41,709 nucleotides of DNA from positions 1 through 41,709 of the forward strand of contig CAZBNU010000007.1 in the NCBI GenBank assembly GCA_964493075.1, in the 5' to 3' direction. This stretch comes from SLFT01 sp964493075 (GTDB lineage: Bacteria; Hydrogenedentota; Hydrogenedentia; Hydrogenedentales; CAITNO01). Made by a program: the position numbers and the translations under genes. The notes under the pieces are model-generated. The model was given only the letters and a program-made list of their open reading frames with translations, was not told where the DNA came from and made no database searches. Of the stretch, positions 7,976 to 16,630 are shown piece by piece (the first letter of the stretch is position 1; every line of letters begins with the position of its first letter).

Positions 7976-9205
7976 ATGGCTGTTTTGCCGCCGCTCAGAC
8001 AGGTAGAACCCGTGCCCGTCACCATCAAAGGGGAGAACATGATCTGTCTCACAGACCCTCAGGGGTACGTGGAAGATCAAATGGTGTTGTCCCCGCCTGC
8101 ATTCTTTATCGCTACCTGCCTCGATGGCACCCGCGATGTTGAAGAGATACAACACGAGTTTTCTCAAGCCTTTGGTGGCTTTGAACCTCCAAAGGAAGAG
8201 ATACTGAATGTCGTCAACAGTCTGGACGAGGCGGGCTTCCTGTTAACCCAACACTTCATGACAATCAAAGGGAAGGTGGAGAACGCCTTCCGGGCGCGCC
8301 ACACCCGCCGCGCCAAGCTGGCGGGCCAAGCGTATCCAGCATCCCCAACCAAACTACGCAAACACCTTGATACTTTCTTTGTAGATGATCAGGGGTCCGG
8401 TTGCCTGCAACGGATAACACCTTCCACGGGCAGACCCCTGCGCGGACTGGTTGCCCCCCATATAGACTTTGATCGAGGTGGGAACGTATACGGCGCGGCA
8501 TACCAAAAACTGTACGCTTCCGGCAAGCCGGATATGGTGCTTCTTTTTGGCGTGGCCCACTGCGGTGCGGAAAGTCCCTTTGTGATGACGCGCAAGCATT
8601 TTGAAACGCCTTTGGGCATGCTCCAGACCGACCAGGAAACCATTACGCAACTGGAAAAGGCCTGCGCCTGGGACCCCTACACCACGGAGATGGCGCATCG
8701 CATGGAGCATTCTCTGGAATTTCAGGCCCTCATGCTGGCCTACCTCTATGGAAGCGACGTGCCCATAGTGCCCATACTCTGCGCATTTCCCGGCGAACAT
8801 CCCGACACGGTGAACGGTGAAAGAGACGCCATCAACAACTTCCTGAAGGCATGCGGTAAAATAGCGAACGACAGCAGGCGCAATGTAACGGTAATCGCAG
8901 GCGCAGACCTTGCCCATGTGGGCAGGCGCTTCGGTGACGATATGGATGTGTCTGAAGATTTGATCGCCGCGATAAAAAAACGCGATATGGACGATCTGCA
9001 ACACGTTTCTGCAGGCAATGCGGAAAAATTTTATGATGCTGTCATGGCAGACGGCAACGAACGTCATGTGTGTGGTCTAGGCGCCATATACGCAACCGTG
9101 AAAACACTCGAAGGAACGGCTACTACAGGGGAACTGTTGGCCTATGACTATGCCCCTGACCCGGTGGGCGGCTTCGTATCTTTTGCGGCAATTTCCCTGG
9201 AATAA
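7976..9205 (+). CDS. Memo-family protein (AmmeMemoRadiSam system protein B type) with a PqqD-like N-terminus
   Basis: A 409-residue protein in two parts. Residues about 17-92 look like a PqqD-type small domain (strand-rich start, then DGTRDVEEIQHEF and VVNSLDEAGFLL). From about 155 onward it is a Memo domain: APHIDFDRGG (His162), FGVAHCG (His195), HRMEHSLEFQ (His245) and VCGLGAIY (Cys366) match the His-His-His-Cys metal/redox pocket of Memo proteins. Bacterial Memo proteins often sit with AMMECR1 and radical SAM genes; neither is adjacent here. The start at 7976 has a GGGAG site about 10 bases upstream; an ATG 29 codons earlier overlaps the DUF1080 gene and is less likely. The biochemical role is unknown. 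Confidence 0.8.
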   Translation: MAVLPPLRQVEPVPVTIKGENMICLTDPQGYVEDQMVLSPPAFFIATCLDGTRDVEEIQHEFSQAFGGFEPPKEEILNVVNSLDEAGFLLTQHFMTIKGKVENAFRARHTRRAKLAGQAYPASPTKLRKHLDTFFVDDQGSGCLQRITPSTGRPLRGLVAPHIDFDRGGNVYGAAYQKLYASGKPDMVLLFGVAHCGAESPFVMTRKHFETPLGMLQTDQETITQLEKACAWDPYTTEMAHRMEHSLEFQALMLAYLYGSDVPIVPILCAFPGEHPDTVNGERDAINNFLKACGKIANDSRRNVTVIAGADLAHVGRRFGDDMDVSEDLIAAIKKRDMDDLQHVSAGNAEKFYDAVMADGNERHVCGLGAIYATVKTLEGTATTGELLAYDYAPDPVGGFVSFAAISLE

Positions 9206-9230
9206 TGGATGGGCGCCAAATAAATAAGTG

Positions 9231-9239
9231 TGGTATACT
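9231..9239 (+). promoter_or_regulatory. Extended -10 promoter of the small gene at 9261
   Basis: TGGTATACT (9231-9239) is an extended -10 of the form TGn-TATACT. There is no clear -35, as is common for extended -10 promoters. Transcription would start near 9246, about 15 bases before the ATG and just before the AAGGAG site at 9247-9252, so the leader would be very short. Confidence 0.45.
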
Positions 9240-9260
9240 GTAAATCAAGGAGATGCAATT

Positions 9261-9617
9261 ATGTCACAAGATGGAGAACGTTCAATGCTTAAAGATCGTA
9301 TGATACGCATACGCCTCAACAAATCCTATCATGAGCAACGCCCTCAGTCCTACGTGGGGAAATGCACCGGCTTCAATAATTACTGGGTGGTCATTGAAGG
9401 ACGTGGCTGCATGGTAACCCGCTCACAATCCACTGGGGTGCAGATAGACAAGAAATCCAGCATACACGTAGTACCCCGCAATAATATCGAATCCATACGT
9501 GTGTTGCCCGACGACTTCGACCTAAACGATATTCAAATCAGCACCGAAGGCCAGCAACTCGTCATCGTGGTCAAAAACAGCCAGCCCTGCTTCGTTGGTG
9601 AAATCGGCGAGGGATAA
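9261..9617 (+). CDS. Uncharacterised small protein, possibly Sm-like beta barrel
   Basis: A 118-residue protein not assigned to a named family. Its centre alternates short strands with turns: MIRIRLNKSYHE, SYVGKCTGFNNYWVVIEGRG, IDKKSSIHVVPRNNIESIRV. The pattern of a short strand, a bent strand with central Gly and a final strand ending NIESIRVLP resembles Sm/Hfq-like barrels that set a side chain at an RNA or protein surface; this is a fold guess only. There is no signal peptide, so it should be cytoplasmic. AAGGAG at 9247-9252 gives the start. It stands alone between the Memo gene and the toxin-antitoxin pair. Confidence 0.65.
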   Translation: MSQDGERSMLKDRMIRIRLNKSYHEQRPQSYVGKCTGFNNYWVVIEGRGCMVTRSQSTGVQIDKKSSIHVVPRNNIESIRVLPDDFDLNDIQISTEGQQLVIVVKNSQPCFVGEIGEG

Positions 9618-9662
9618 GATTCCTGCATTAACCAATAGTTTGTGTCTGTGGAAAAAACTACA

Positions 9663-9890
9663 ATGAAAACACATCTTGTTCAATATGGTAACGACTTGGC
9701 GTTAATTATTGAAAAACAGATTCTGAACCAGTTGGCCATACAGCCGGGTACAGTCCTTGAAGTGGCTACAGACGGTAACGTTCTGCTGCTTACCCCTGTA
9801 AATAATCCGGAATCTAATGCCAAGTTTTGTGATGCCTTGAAAGAAGGCAACACAAAATACGCCGAGACGCTCAAAAAATTAGCAGAATAA
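9663..9890 (+). CDS. AbrB/MazE-type antitoxin of the Doc pair
   Basis: A 75-residue protein whose first 45 residues form a swapped-hairpin AbrB/SpoVT/MazE DNA-binding domain: MKTHLVQYGNDLALIIEKQI, then LAIQPGTVLEVATDGNVLLL. The C-terminal 30 residues, charged and helical, are the usual toxin-binding tail. It should neutralise the downstream Doc toxin and repress its own operon. The gene ends 3 bases before the Doc start, so the two are co-translated. A GTG 7 codons upstream could serve as an alternative start, but the ATG matches the domain edge. Confidence 0.85.
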   Translation: MKTHLVQYGNDLALIIEKQILNQLAIQPGTVLEVATDGNVLLLTPVNNPESNAKFCDALKEGNTKYAETLKKLAE

Positions 9891-9893
9891 CTC

Positions 9894-10283
9894 ATGGATA
9901 TTTCCTTCTTGTCCTTAGCTGAGGTGCTGGCAATTCATCGGGATCAGATAAATCGCTACGGCGGTGAGTCGGGAATAAGAGACATCAATCTGTTACTCTC
10001 CGCAATTAACACACCTCAAGCAAGTTTCGAAGGCCAATATTTGCACAAAGACATTCATGAAATGGCTGGCGCCTATCTTTTCCATATCGTTCAGAATCAC
10101 CCCTTCGTAGATGGAAATAAGCGTGTTGGAACAATGGCGGCCTACGTTTTTCTATTCATAAATGGTTATGAACTGGACGTTCCCCCACAAGACCTTACCC
10201 AAATAGTAGTTTCGCTGACATCAGGACACGTCAGCAAACCCGATATCATCTCTTTCATACAAGAATACTCATACAAGCATTGA
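9894..10283 (+). CDS. doc: Death-on-curing (Doc) family toxin, Fic fold
   Basis: A 129-residue Fic/Doc protein of normal length. The Fic motif is HPFVDGNKR at residues 69-77, containing the catalytic His69 and the nucleotide-binding Gly-Asn-Lys-Arg. The flanking YGGESGIRD and INLLLSAINTP segments are typical of Doc proteins. Phage P1 Doc has Ala where this protein has Gly (ANKR versus GNKR); P1 Doc phosphorylates EF-Tu, whereas canonical Fic proteins transfer AMP, so the activity here should not be assumed. There is no strong ribosome site, consistent with coupling to the antitoxin 3 bases upstream. Confidence 0.9.
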   Translation: MDISFLSLAEVLAIHRDQINRYGGESGIRDINLLLSAINTPQASFEGQYLHKDIHEMAGAYLFHIVQNHPFVDGNKRVGTMAAYVFLFINGYELDVPPQDLTQIVVSLTSGHVSKPDIISFIQEYSYKH

Positions 10284-10336
10284 ATGGGAAAAATATCTCT
10301 CAATCCAATTGCGATGCGTCTTGTTTGGGATAATCC

Positions 10337-13129
10337 TTACTCCAGCAACAAAGTTACAATCTTTTTCGGTTCGATATCCACTGATATTTTCCCGTCATTA
10401 ACGGCAAGTTCCCCTTGCGGGACTTCTTCCAGAGTAACCTGTGTGGCACGTGTTATCATTTGCACCTTGATTACGCAAGTGGCTGTTTCTTCGCAGGGGT
10501 TGCACAGACGCAGAATCCAGCCGTTCCCTTTTTCCGCCTGTTTCAACGCGCTGACTTGAATTGTGGAGGGGGTAATCTCCATGAAGCCATGCCGTTGCGG
10601 CAGATGGCCGCGGGTTGCACCGGACTGCACCGGTTCCAATGGCGCGACCACATTATCCGCTTCTTCCAGCACACCGCCAGCAGCATAGTCGCCCAAATGT
10701 GGGTATAGCCGGTATTCAAATTTATGGAAACCCGGCGATTGGGTCAATTTCATTTCCGGATGGGATTCCCAGCGAAAACTGACCGTGGTCAGGTTCAGCT
10801 CATACGCACGCAGCAGGGTAACTGCAATGCAGCGCTCATCTTCCGGGGTTACCTCGTATTCATGCAATCCCTTGCTGATAAAGGCCAGCCCTTGTTCACC
10901 ATCGTCTACATCCACAAAACGCTGCATGGGAAAAGTAACGCCCTTTGCACCCTGCCAAACGCTTTTTGCGTCAAACTCCACTTCCCGTTGAACCACGTCA
11001 AAAGCACTCTCGGCATGACAATACTCATCAATGTTTTCTGTAGGCAACATCAACCGAAGACGGTGACATTCTGCCGTGTTTTCGAAGGTGGTCTCCACCT
11101 CAACTGATCGGGCATGACGACGAAGGGTGAACCGCGAGATAATACTCAAATCCTTCTCCACACTGCCTCTTGACGCTTGATTGCCTACGCCATCAAGTCG
11201 CTGCCATGGGTCGCCGCCATTTTCATCCAGTCCTGTAGGAACGCGCATCTGGTATTCCACGCGATACCGTGCCAACAGCGGCCCGTCTTCTTCCGAAGCG
11301 ATGCTCACTGGAAAGCCACGACTATCCACAACACGATCACAGGCTGGACGCACATGCATCCAGGCATGTCCAGCCTCGCCATCATCCAGAAAATAGTGAA
11401 GTCCCTGGGAAAAGAATTCATCCTGTTTAGAGCAAAAACATAACGTCCCGTTGTCATCAAAACTCACTGCCAGATTTCCATTATCCAATATGCGAGAACC
11501 ATCTGTCATTGTTCCCTGTGCAAACTTACCCTGCCGGTCAACATAGTAGGTCGCATAGCCAAGTCCGGGCACGTCCTTTGCCTCGAAGTGGATGGTGAAT
11601 CGTTCACTACGCATCATGCACGGAGCATCGTAGGCGTGATCTACCACTGCCCAGTGGGGTTTGCGGGCGGCACATTGCGTTTCCATCACTTCCCCGGTAA
11701 CAGCATCGCGCATGGTGAACTGTCCCCGTGGACGCGGGCCTTCCCACGGCAGGTCCACCACAGCAGTTACCACTTCCGTGCGCGGATGCAATGATGGATT
11801 AAACACCGTCACCACGATGGCATCATCAGGCAGGCTGCTGTTGTCAATGCGCTGTTGTATTGAAGCCAGGGAGCGGGTATACAGGCCTTCGCCGATGTCC
11901 TGCACCTGGCGCAGGCGGTTCATCATGTCCTCTTCAATCGCGTCCACCCCGCTGCCGCTGATGCTGTCGTGAGCATGACACTGAAGCATGGTTTTCCAGG
12001 CAAGTTCAAGCAGCGCGTCGGGATACGCCGCACCAGTCATGGCAGCTGCTACGGCGAAGGGTTCCACCTGACGTTGTATCAGATATTCCGCTTCGGAACT
12101 GCGATACTTCATACGGGTGCGACTGGACAACACATCGCTGTATAGATGCAATGTTGCCGGCATGGGTTTGGGCACGCGCCGCTCTCCGTGCAAAACTTGT
12201 AGATTGTCCCAGTCCACTTCCGCCTTGATGGCCGCCATCAGTTCCTCGTAATGGCCACGCACTACCTCATCCTCAGCAAGTGCCTTACGGGTGAGTTTCA
12301 CCATCTCCTTTTCGAGCGGATCAGCAATGCTGCTGTCATGCCCCATCATGAACGCCAAATGCCGTGTGGTGGCAGTATTCTTCTCTGCTTCGCGCAAGGC
12401 ACGCACACATTCGGCGAGCCTTTTCTTGTCCACTTTTCGCGGTGGGGACTGTAGCAGGTAATGTTCCAGTGCCTGCCCTGGGGAACACCGATGGAAGGGC
12501 AGCCCGCCTTCGCGCCATTCATATTCACGGTCCGCTGTCGTCTTGCCCATAACCGATGGCCGATAAACGCCATGATAAAAGTTATAGCGTGCCCCACTAC
12601 TCATCTGCGATCCGAGAATGCGTGTGCCGTCCGCACCCTCAAAGATAAATTCGTTGGGCGTATCATCATGGCTGACACCGTGATAAAACAGAATGGTGTC
12701 AATACCAAAGCCTGCATATAATTGCGGCATCTGCGAGTTTTGCCCGTAGGAAAACGGGGTGTGCCCCACCTTCATGACATGCCCATAAGCAGCCGCGACC
12801 TTGTGCCCCATCAGCAGGTTACGCACCAGCGATTCGCCGTTCACCTCGAAGCCTTCGGGACAGGTATACCACGGCCCAACCAACAGTCGTCCTGCCTCGA
12901 TTAGTCGCCGCATGCGCGCCTCGTTTTCCGGACGCACCGCGAGATAATCCTCCACGGGCACTACCTGCGAATCCAGCACAAAGGAACGGTATTCTTCATC
13001 GGCTTCCATCACCTCCAGCAGCAGGTCCAGAAACTCCACCAGTTTCATTCGTGTTTCCTGGAAGTTATGAAGCCACTCGCGGTCCCAGTGCGTATTCGAG
13101 ATGATGTGTATTTTATAGGAAGGGTTCAT
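10337..13129 (-). CDS. GH38 alpha-mannosidase-like protein, nucleophile apparently absent
   Basis: A 930-residue cytoplasmic protein with GH38 architecture. HWDREW at 14-19 holds the first Zn ligands (His14, Asp16), GPWY is at 85-88, and HAHDSISGSG at 385-394 carries the later His-Asp pair. It continues through the long C-terminal beta-sandwich domains. In most GH38 enzymes a PD-x-FG segment supplies the Asp that is both nucleophile and Zn ligand. The matching segment here is TPFSYGQ (124-130), where Phe falls at the Asp position. A subfamily with this variation seems to exist, so activity or mechanism may differ. The gene starts inside the stop of prfC (ATGA, 4-base overlap), so translation is coupled. 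No signal peptide is seen. Confidence 0.85.
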   Translation of the reverse strand: MNPSYKIHIISNTHWDREWLHNFQETRMKLVEFLDLLLEVMEADEEYRSFVLDSQVVPVEDYLAVRPENEARMRRLIEAGRLLVGPWYTCPEGFEVNGESLVRNLLMGHKVAAAYGHVMKVGHTPFSYGQNSQMPQLYAGFGIDTILFYHGVSHDDTPNEFIFEGADGTRILGSQMSSGARYNFYHGVYRPSVMGKTTADREYEWREGGLPFHRCSPGQALEHYLLQSPPRKVDKKRLAECVRALREAEKNTATTRHLAFMMGHDSSIADPLEKEMVKLTRKALAEDEVVRGHYEELMAAIKAEVDWDNLQVLHGERRVPKPMPATLHLYSDVLSSRTRMKYRSSEAEYLIQRQVEPFAVAAAMTGAAYPDALLELAWKTMLQCHAHDSISGSGVDAIEEDMMNRLRQVQDIGEGLYTRSLASIQQRIDNSSLPDDAIVVTVFNPSLHPRTEVVTAVVDLPWEGPRPRGQFTMRDAVTGEVMETQCAARKPHWAVVDHAYDAPCMMRSERFTIHFEAKDVPGLGYATYYVDRQGKFAQGTMTDGSRILDNGNLAVSFDDNGTLCFCSKQDEFFSQGLHYFLDDGEAGHAWMHVRPACDRVVDSRGFPVSIASEEDGPLLARYRVEYQMRVPTGLDENGGDPWQRLDGVGNQASRGSVEKDLSIISRFTLRRHARSVEVETTFENTAECHRLRLMLPTENIDEYCHAESAFDVVQREVEFDAKSVWQGAKGVTFPMQRFVDVDDGEQGLAFISKGLHEYEVTPEDERCIAVTLLRAYELNLTTVSFRWESHPEMKLTQSPGFHKFEYRLYPHLGDYAAGGVLEEADNVVAPLEPVQSGATRGHLPQRHGFMEITPSTIQVSALKQAEKGNGWILRLCNPCEETATCVIKVQMITRATQVTLEEVPQGELAVNDGKISVDIEPKKIVTLLLE

Positions 13130-14763
13130 ACGCTGTTTTCCTTGTTAGCCAGTACATTTGCGTTATCTCGCTCGCCGGGATACAAAATCAAGCCGACATC
13201 AGGATTTTTCTTCTCAAAATACTGCCGGGTCCAGTCGTCGCGAAACAGTATCACGTGCCTTCCCCTGTGATCAAACGCAATCTGTATCCCAGAGGGCAAT
13301 GTCATAGCCGTATCAATAATGTCAGGCTCCAGCCACCGCACTTGCTTCCAGGGGGCATATTCCCAGCGTGAGTGAGCGCCGTATTCGCTTTCGAGGCGGT
13401 ATTGCATAACCTCAAACTGAAGCGGTCCCGCTGCGCCCAACAACCGAACCCGTCCCGTCATATCCGGTATTTCAAATGATTGTGCAACGCCCTCACGCAA
13501 TAATTGATCGAAACCAGTGCGGAACCGCTTTGCTTCAGACGGAACGGTACTTTCTATATAGGCAAAGCATTCAGGAGCAAATTCAGGTATCTCGTCGAAT
13601 ACCACGCCTACGTTCTCGGCGAGCGTATCGCCAATGGCAAAAGCATCCTTGCCAACAATACCCACAATGTCGCCCGGATACGCCACATCCAGTGTTTCCC
13701 GTTCCGCCCCAAAAACCTTGCTCGCGTTGGAAAGGCGCATCTTGCGTCCGGTGCGCGCATTGGTCACCGTCATATCACGGGCGAAGGTGCCCGAAACGAC
13801 CCGAATAAAGGCAATGCGGTCGCGATGCATTGGGTTCATATTTGCCTGTATTTTGAATACAAATCCGGAGAAGGCCGGACCGCAGGGCGATACCACAGTT
13901 CCATTACGGCTGCTCCGTCCATGGGGTGGCGACGCATACTCCAGAAAGCCGTCAAGCAGAAGCGCAATGCCGAAGTTATTGACAGCGCTCCCAAAATAGA
14001 CCGGCGTCATTCGTCCTGCGGCCAAGGCTTCCTGATCGAAATCTGTACCGGCGCCGTCGAGCAGTTCGATCTCATCGTAAGCCGCACAATACGATGTCTC
14101 ATCCAGGCGTTCGCGGATGACTGGATCATCTAGCCCCACCGTGCTTACCGGACTCCGATAAGCGCCACCAGGGGTGCGTTCAAAAAAGTGCGCCAACCGC
14201 GTCCGCCGGTCCCACACCCCCTTAAAAACGGGGCCCGCGCCCAGTGGCCAATTAACCGGATAAACTTCCAGACCCAACATCTCTTCCAGTTCCTCGAGCA
14301 GGTCCATCGGTTCACGTGCAGGCCGGTCCATTTTGTTCATGAAAGTGAAAATGGGGATATTCCTGCGTCGGCACACCTCAAATAGTTTTAAGGTCTGCGC
14401 CTCAATGCCTTTACCCGCGTCAATGACCATGATCACCGCATCCACAGCGGTGAGTACACGGTAGGTGTCATCCGAAAAATCGTGGTGCCCCGGCGTATCC
14501 AGCAAATTGATGCGGAACCGTCCATACTCAAACTGAAGCACAGTGGAACTGACTGAAATACCCCGTTTGCGTTCCAGTTCCAGCCAGTCCGAGGTGGTGG
14601 CCCGCTGTTGCTTGCGTGCGGTGACCGATCCGGCAAGCTGCACCGCCCCGCCGTAAAGCAAAAACTTCTCGGTCAGCGTTGTTTTTCCCGCATCAGGATG
14701 CGAAATAATGGCGAAAGTACGTCGCCGCTCAACCTCATAGGCAAGCGTATGATGATCCGTCAT
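13126..14763 (-). CDS. prfC: Peptide chain release factor 3 (RF3)
   Basis: A 545-residue translational GTPase that recycles RF1 and RF2 from the ribosome after peptide release. GTPase motifs are SHPDAGKTTLTE at 21-32 (G1), RGIS at 67-70 (switch I), DTPGHHDF at 89-96 (G3) and NKMD at 143-146 (G4). The length and the C-terminal domain (for example GRVRLLGAAGPLQFEVMQYR) match RF3 rather than EF-G or other family members. A GGAG lies about 8 bases upstream of the ATG. Its TGA overlaps the ATG of the GH38 gene by 4 bases, an unusual coupling of a translation factor to a glycosidase-type gene. Confidence 0.96.
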   Translation of the reverse strand: MTDHHTLAYEVERRRTFAIISHPDAGKTTLTEKFLLYGGAVQLAGSVTARKQQRATTSDWLELERKRGISVSSTVLQFEYGRFRINLLDTPGHHDFSDDTYRVLTAVDAVIMVIDAGKGIEAQTLKLFEVCRRRNIPIFTFMNKMDRPAREPMDLLEELEEMLGLEVYPVNWPLGAGPVFKGVWDRRTRLAHFFERTPGGAYRSPVSTVGLDDPVIRERLDETSYCAAYDEIELLDGAGTDFDQEALAAGRMTPVYFGSAVNNFGIALLLDGFLEYASPPHGRSSRNGTVVSPCGPAFSGFVFKIQANMNPMHRDRIAFIRVVSGTFARDMTVTNARTGRKMRLSNASKVFGAERETLDVAYPGDIVGIVGKDAFAIGDTLAENVGVVFDEIPEFAPECFAYIESTVPSEAKRFRTGFDQLLREGVAQSFEIPDMTGRVRLLGAAGPLQFEVMQYRLESEYGAHSRWEYAPWKQVRWLEPDIIDTAMTLPSGIQIAFDHRGRHVILFRDDWTRQYFEKKNPDVGLILYPGERDNANVLANKENSV

Positions 14764-15040
14764 GGACAGGCTCCAGAAAAAGGTTTCAGTTGTTCACAAA
14801 ATCCGTCCGGCCCGAAAAAGAGTTCTGGCGCGAAACAAGACAATTAGAAAAAATTAAGAGAGAGAAAGAGAATAAATCGCGGCTAACACTTCAGGGCGGC
14901 GTAAGACCAACTCTGTGATAGGTGAACACAGGCAGACCGGAGGATATGGCGAAGGGAAAAATACTCATGGTGAAGGTAATTCTAATGATTTTTCACAAAA
15001 AATACAACTCGTTTGAATGGCCGCATCCTAACCCATCCAG

Positions 15041-16444
15041 TTATGGCGCTTCTCCCAGTTCCTTAAAAAGTGTGTGCAACAACTGAATTGCGGTGTCGGC
15101 CAGGTCGCGTCCGGCATTTGCGTACAGGTATCGCGACAAGATGGGCTTGGCCCCGTACGCCCCCCGTTCCGCCTGCCCAGGGTCGGGCACATAGTTGGAC
15201 ACCCGTGCATTGGCCAATTCCACCACAAAGGTATGGGGTGCAGAAGACCATCTTTTCACTTCCTGCCCAATACGCACAAAGATTTCAGCGGGAAAGGCAA
15301 CCAGACCCAAAGCGCCAATACGCAATACCTGCACAGGCACTGTCGCCATCTGCCCATCATGGGGCCATTCTCTACCCTGTTTTATAAGGCTTGTTTCAAA
15401 GGAACTGGGGTTTTCCTTTTTCTCAAGGGCTTCGATTTCGGCATAAAAATCTTTGTCTCGCGTATAGTATGGAATCGAAAGCACTTCAGTGACCGTGGCA
15501 AGTCGGGCATCTTCCATCGGCTCCGCCCGTTCCAAAGCCACCATAGCGGCGCCGGCAAGAGCACGCCCGAGTTGTTCCGCTTTTTTCGGCCCGCCTGTGG
15601 GCAATGCCGTGGGCGCATGCGTCCGGTGGTTGATATCCCCACAAGTGCCCTGTAGCAGCAGGGTGACCACCTCTTCCCCGTAGACCTGTGCAATAACATC
15701 GCCCAGAAGTCCGGGCCAATCTGTGGAAATAAAATCGGCACTTCCACCACCAATCACATCCGGATGAAGCGCAAAATTGACCAGCAATGCAATCAGTCTG
15801 CCTTCCGAATCCATTGCAGACAAGGTTTGCAATTCAGGATCAATGGGTCCCGCAAGACCAAGTACCTCCTTATCCCCTCCCCTTTTCCCAAAGACCTCGG
15901 AACCGTCTTCCAAACGGAACAGGCGATTAAATGAATACCCGGTTAGTTCCGTTTTACCTACATGTAAGGTGGCAGATACTTTTGCCGCATAGGCCTTGCT
16001 CACGGCATCTGCAATAATGCGGGGCAACGCTTCCACCCATGCCTCATCACGGGATATGGTTCTATTTTTTCGTAATTCAGGCCCGGTATGGGTATGGGTG
16101 GCACAGACCATGACATGCGCTGCCGGAATACCAGTCTCTGATTCAATAATTACTTTGGCGGCATCGCTTATTTCTGATGTCATACAAATCAGATCGCAGG
16201 ATACCAACGCCACGCACATTTCCCCGTTATCAATAACCACAGCACGGGCATAGAGGTCATCACGAACCGATTTTGCCTCACGGACATGAAAATAGCCTGC
16301 CAGCCCTACGCCGAGTGGCGGCGTAATGCATTCCTGCGCCCGACCCACCATGAAAGAAGCAGGTTCCGCAGCAACCGATGTCATAACCAGCAATCCCAGC
16401 ATGACCAAAAATATCAGAGTACAACGAGTATTATATGTAAGCAT
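15041..16444 (-). CDS. Secreted neutral/alkaline ceramidase-like protein
   Basis: A 467-residue exported protein (signal peptide to about residue 26) related to the N-terminal catalytic domain of neutral/alkaline non-lysosomal ceramidases. The signature CATHTHTGPE spans 114-123, including Zn-binding His residues, and a further candidate ligand lies in NFALHPDVIGG. Full-size ceramidases carry an extra C-terminal domain that is missing here, as in many environmental homologues, so the substrate may be another amide or ester. The ATG at 16444 is preferred over a TTG two codons upstream because AAGGA (16452-16456) is correctly spaced from it. It lies upstream of prfC, separated by 277 bases with nothing recognisable beyond a purine-rich run. 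Confidence 0.75.
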   Translation of the reverse strand: MLTYNTRCTLIFLVMLGLLVMTSVAAEPASFMVGRAQECITPPLGVGLAGYFHVREAKSVRDDLYARAVVIDNGEMCVALVSCDLICMTSEISDAAKVIIESETGIPAAHVMVCATHTHTGPELRKNRTISRDEAWVEALPRIIADAVSKAYAAKVSATLHVGKTELTGYSFNRLFRLEDGSEVFGKRGGDKEVLGLAGPIDPELQTLSAMDSEGRLIALLVNFALHPDVIGGGSADFISTDWPGLLGDVIAQVYGEEVVTLLLQGTCGDINHRTHAPTALPTGGPKKAEQLGRALAGAAMVALERAEPMEDARLATVTEVLSIPYYTRDKDFYAEIEALEKKENPSSFETSLIKQGREWPHDGQMATVPVQVLRIGALGLVAFPAEIFVRIGQEVKRWSSAPHTFVVELANARVSNYVPDPGQAERGAYGAKPILSRYLYANAGRDLADTAIQLLHTLFKELGEAP

Positions 16445-16630
16445 TATCAAGTTCCTTATTCACAAACTCCTGAATCCAGTAACCATGAAAAGACTATACC
16501 CACAACAGCCCAAAATTTCAAGAAAAAAAACATGTCTGTCTAGCCCCTAGTCCGAATAACTGATGGTTTCTTTACAGCGTTATGGGGTATCATCATGTGA
16601 CTTACAACAATCCCAATTGGAGTTTATGGC

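Noticed and set aside
8354..9067. Leftward open frame inside the Memo gene
   Set aside because: The Memo metal-site motifs are on the plus strand; nothing supports the antisense frame.
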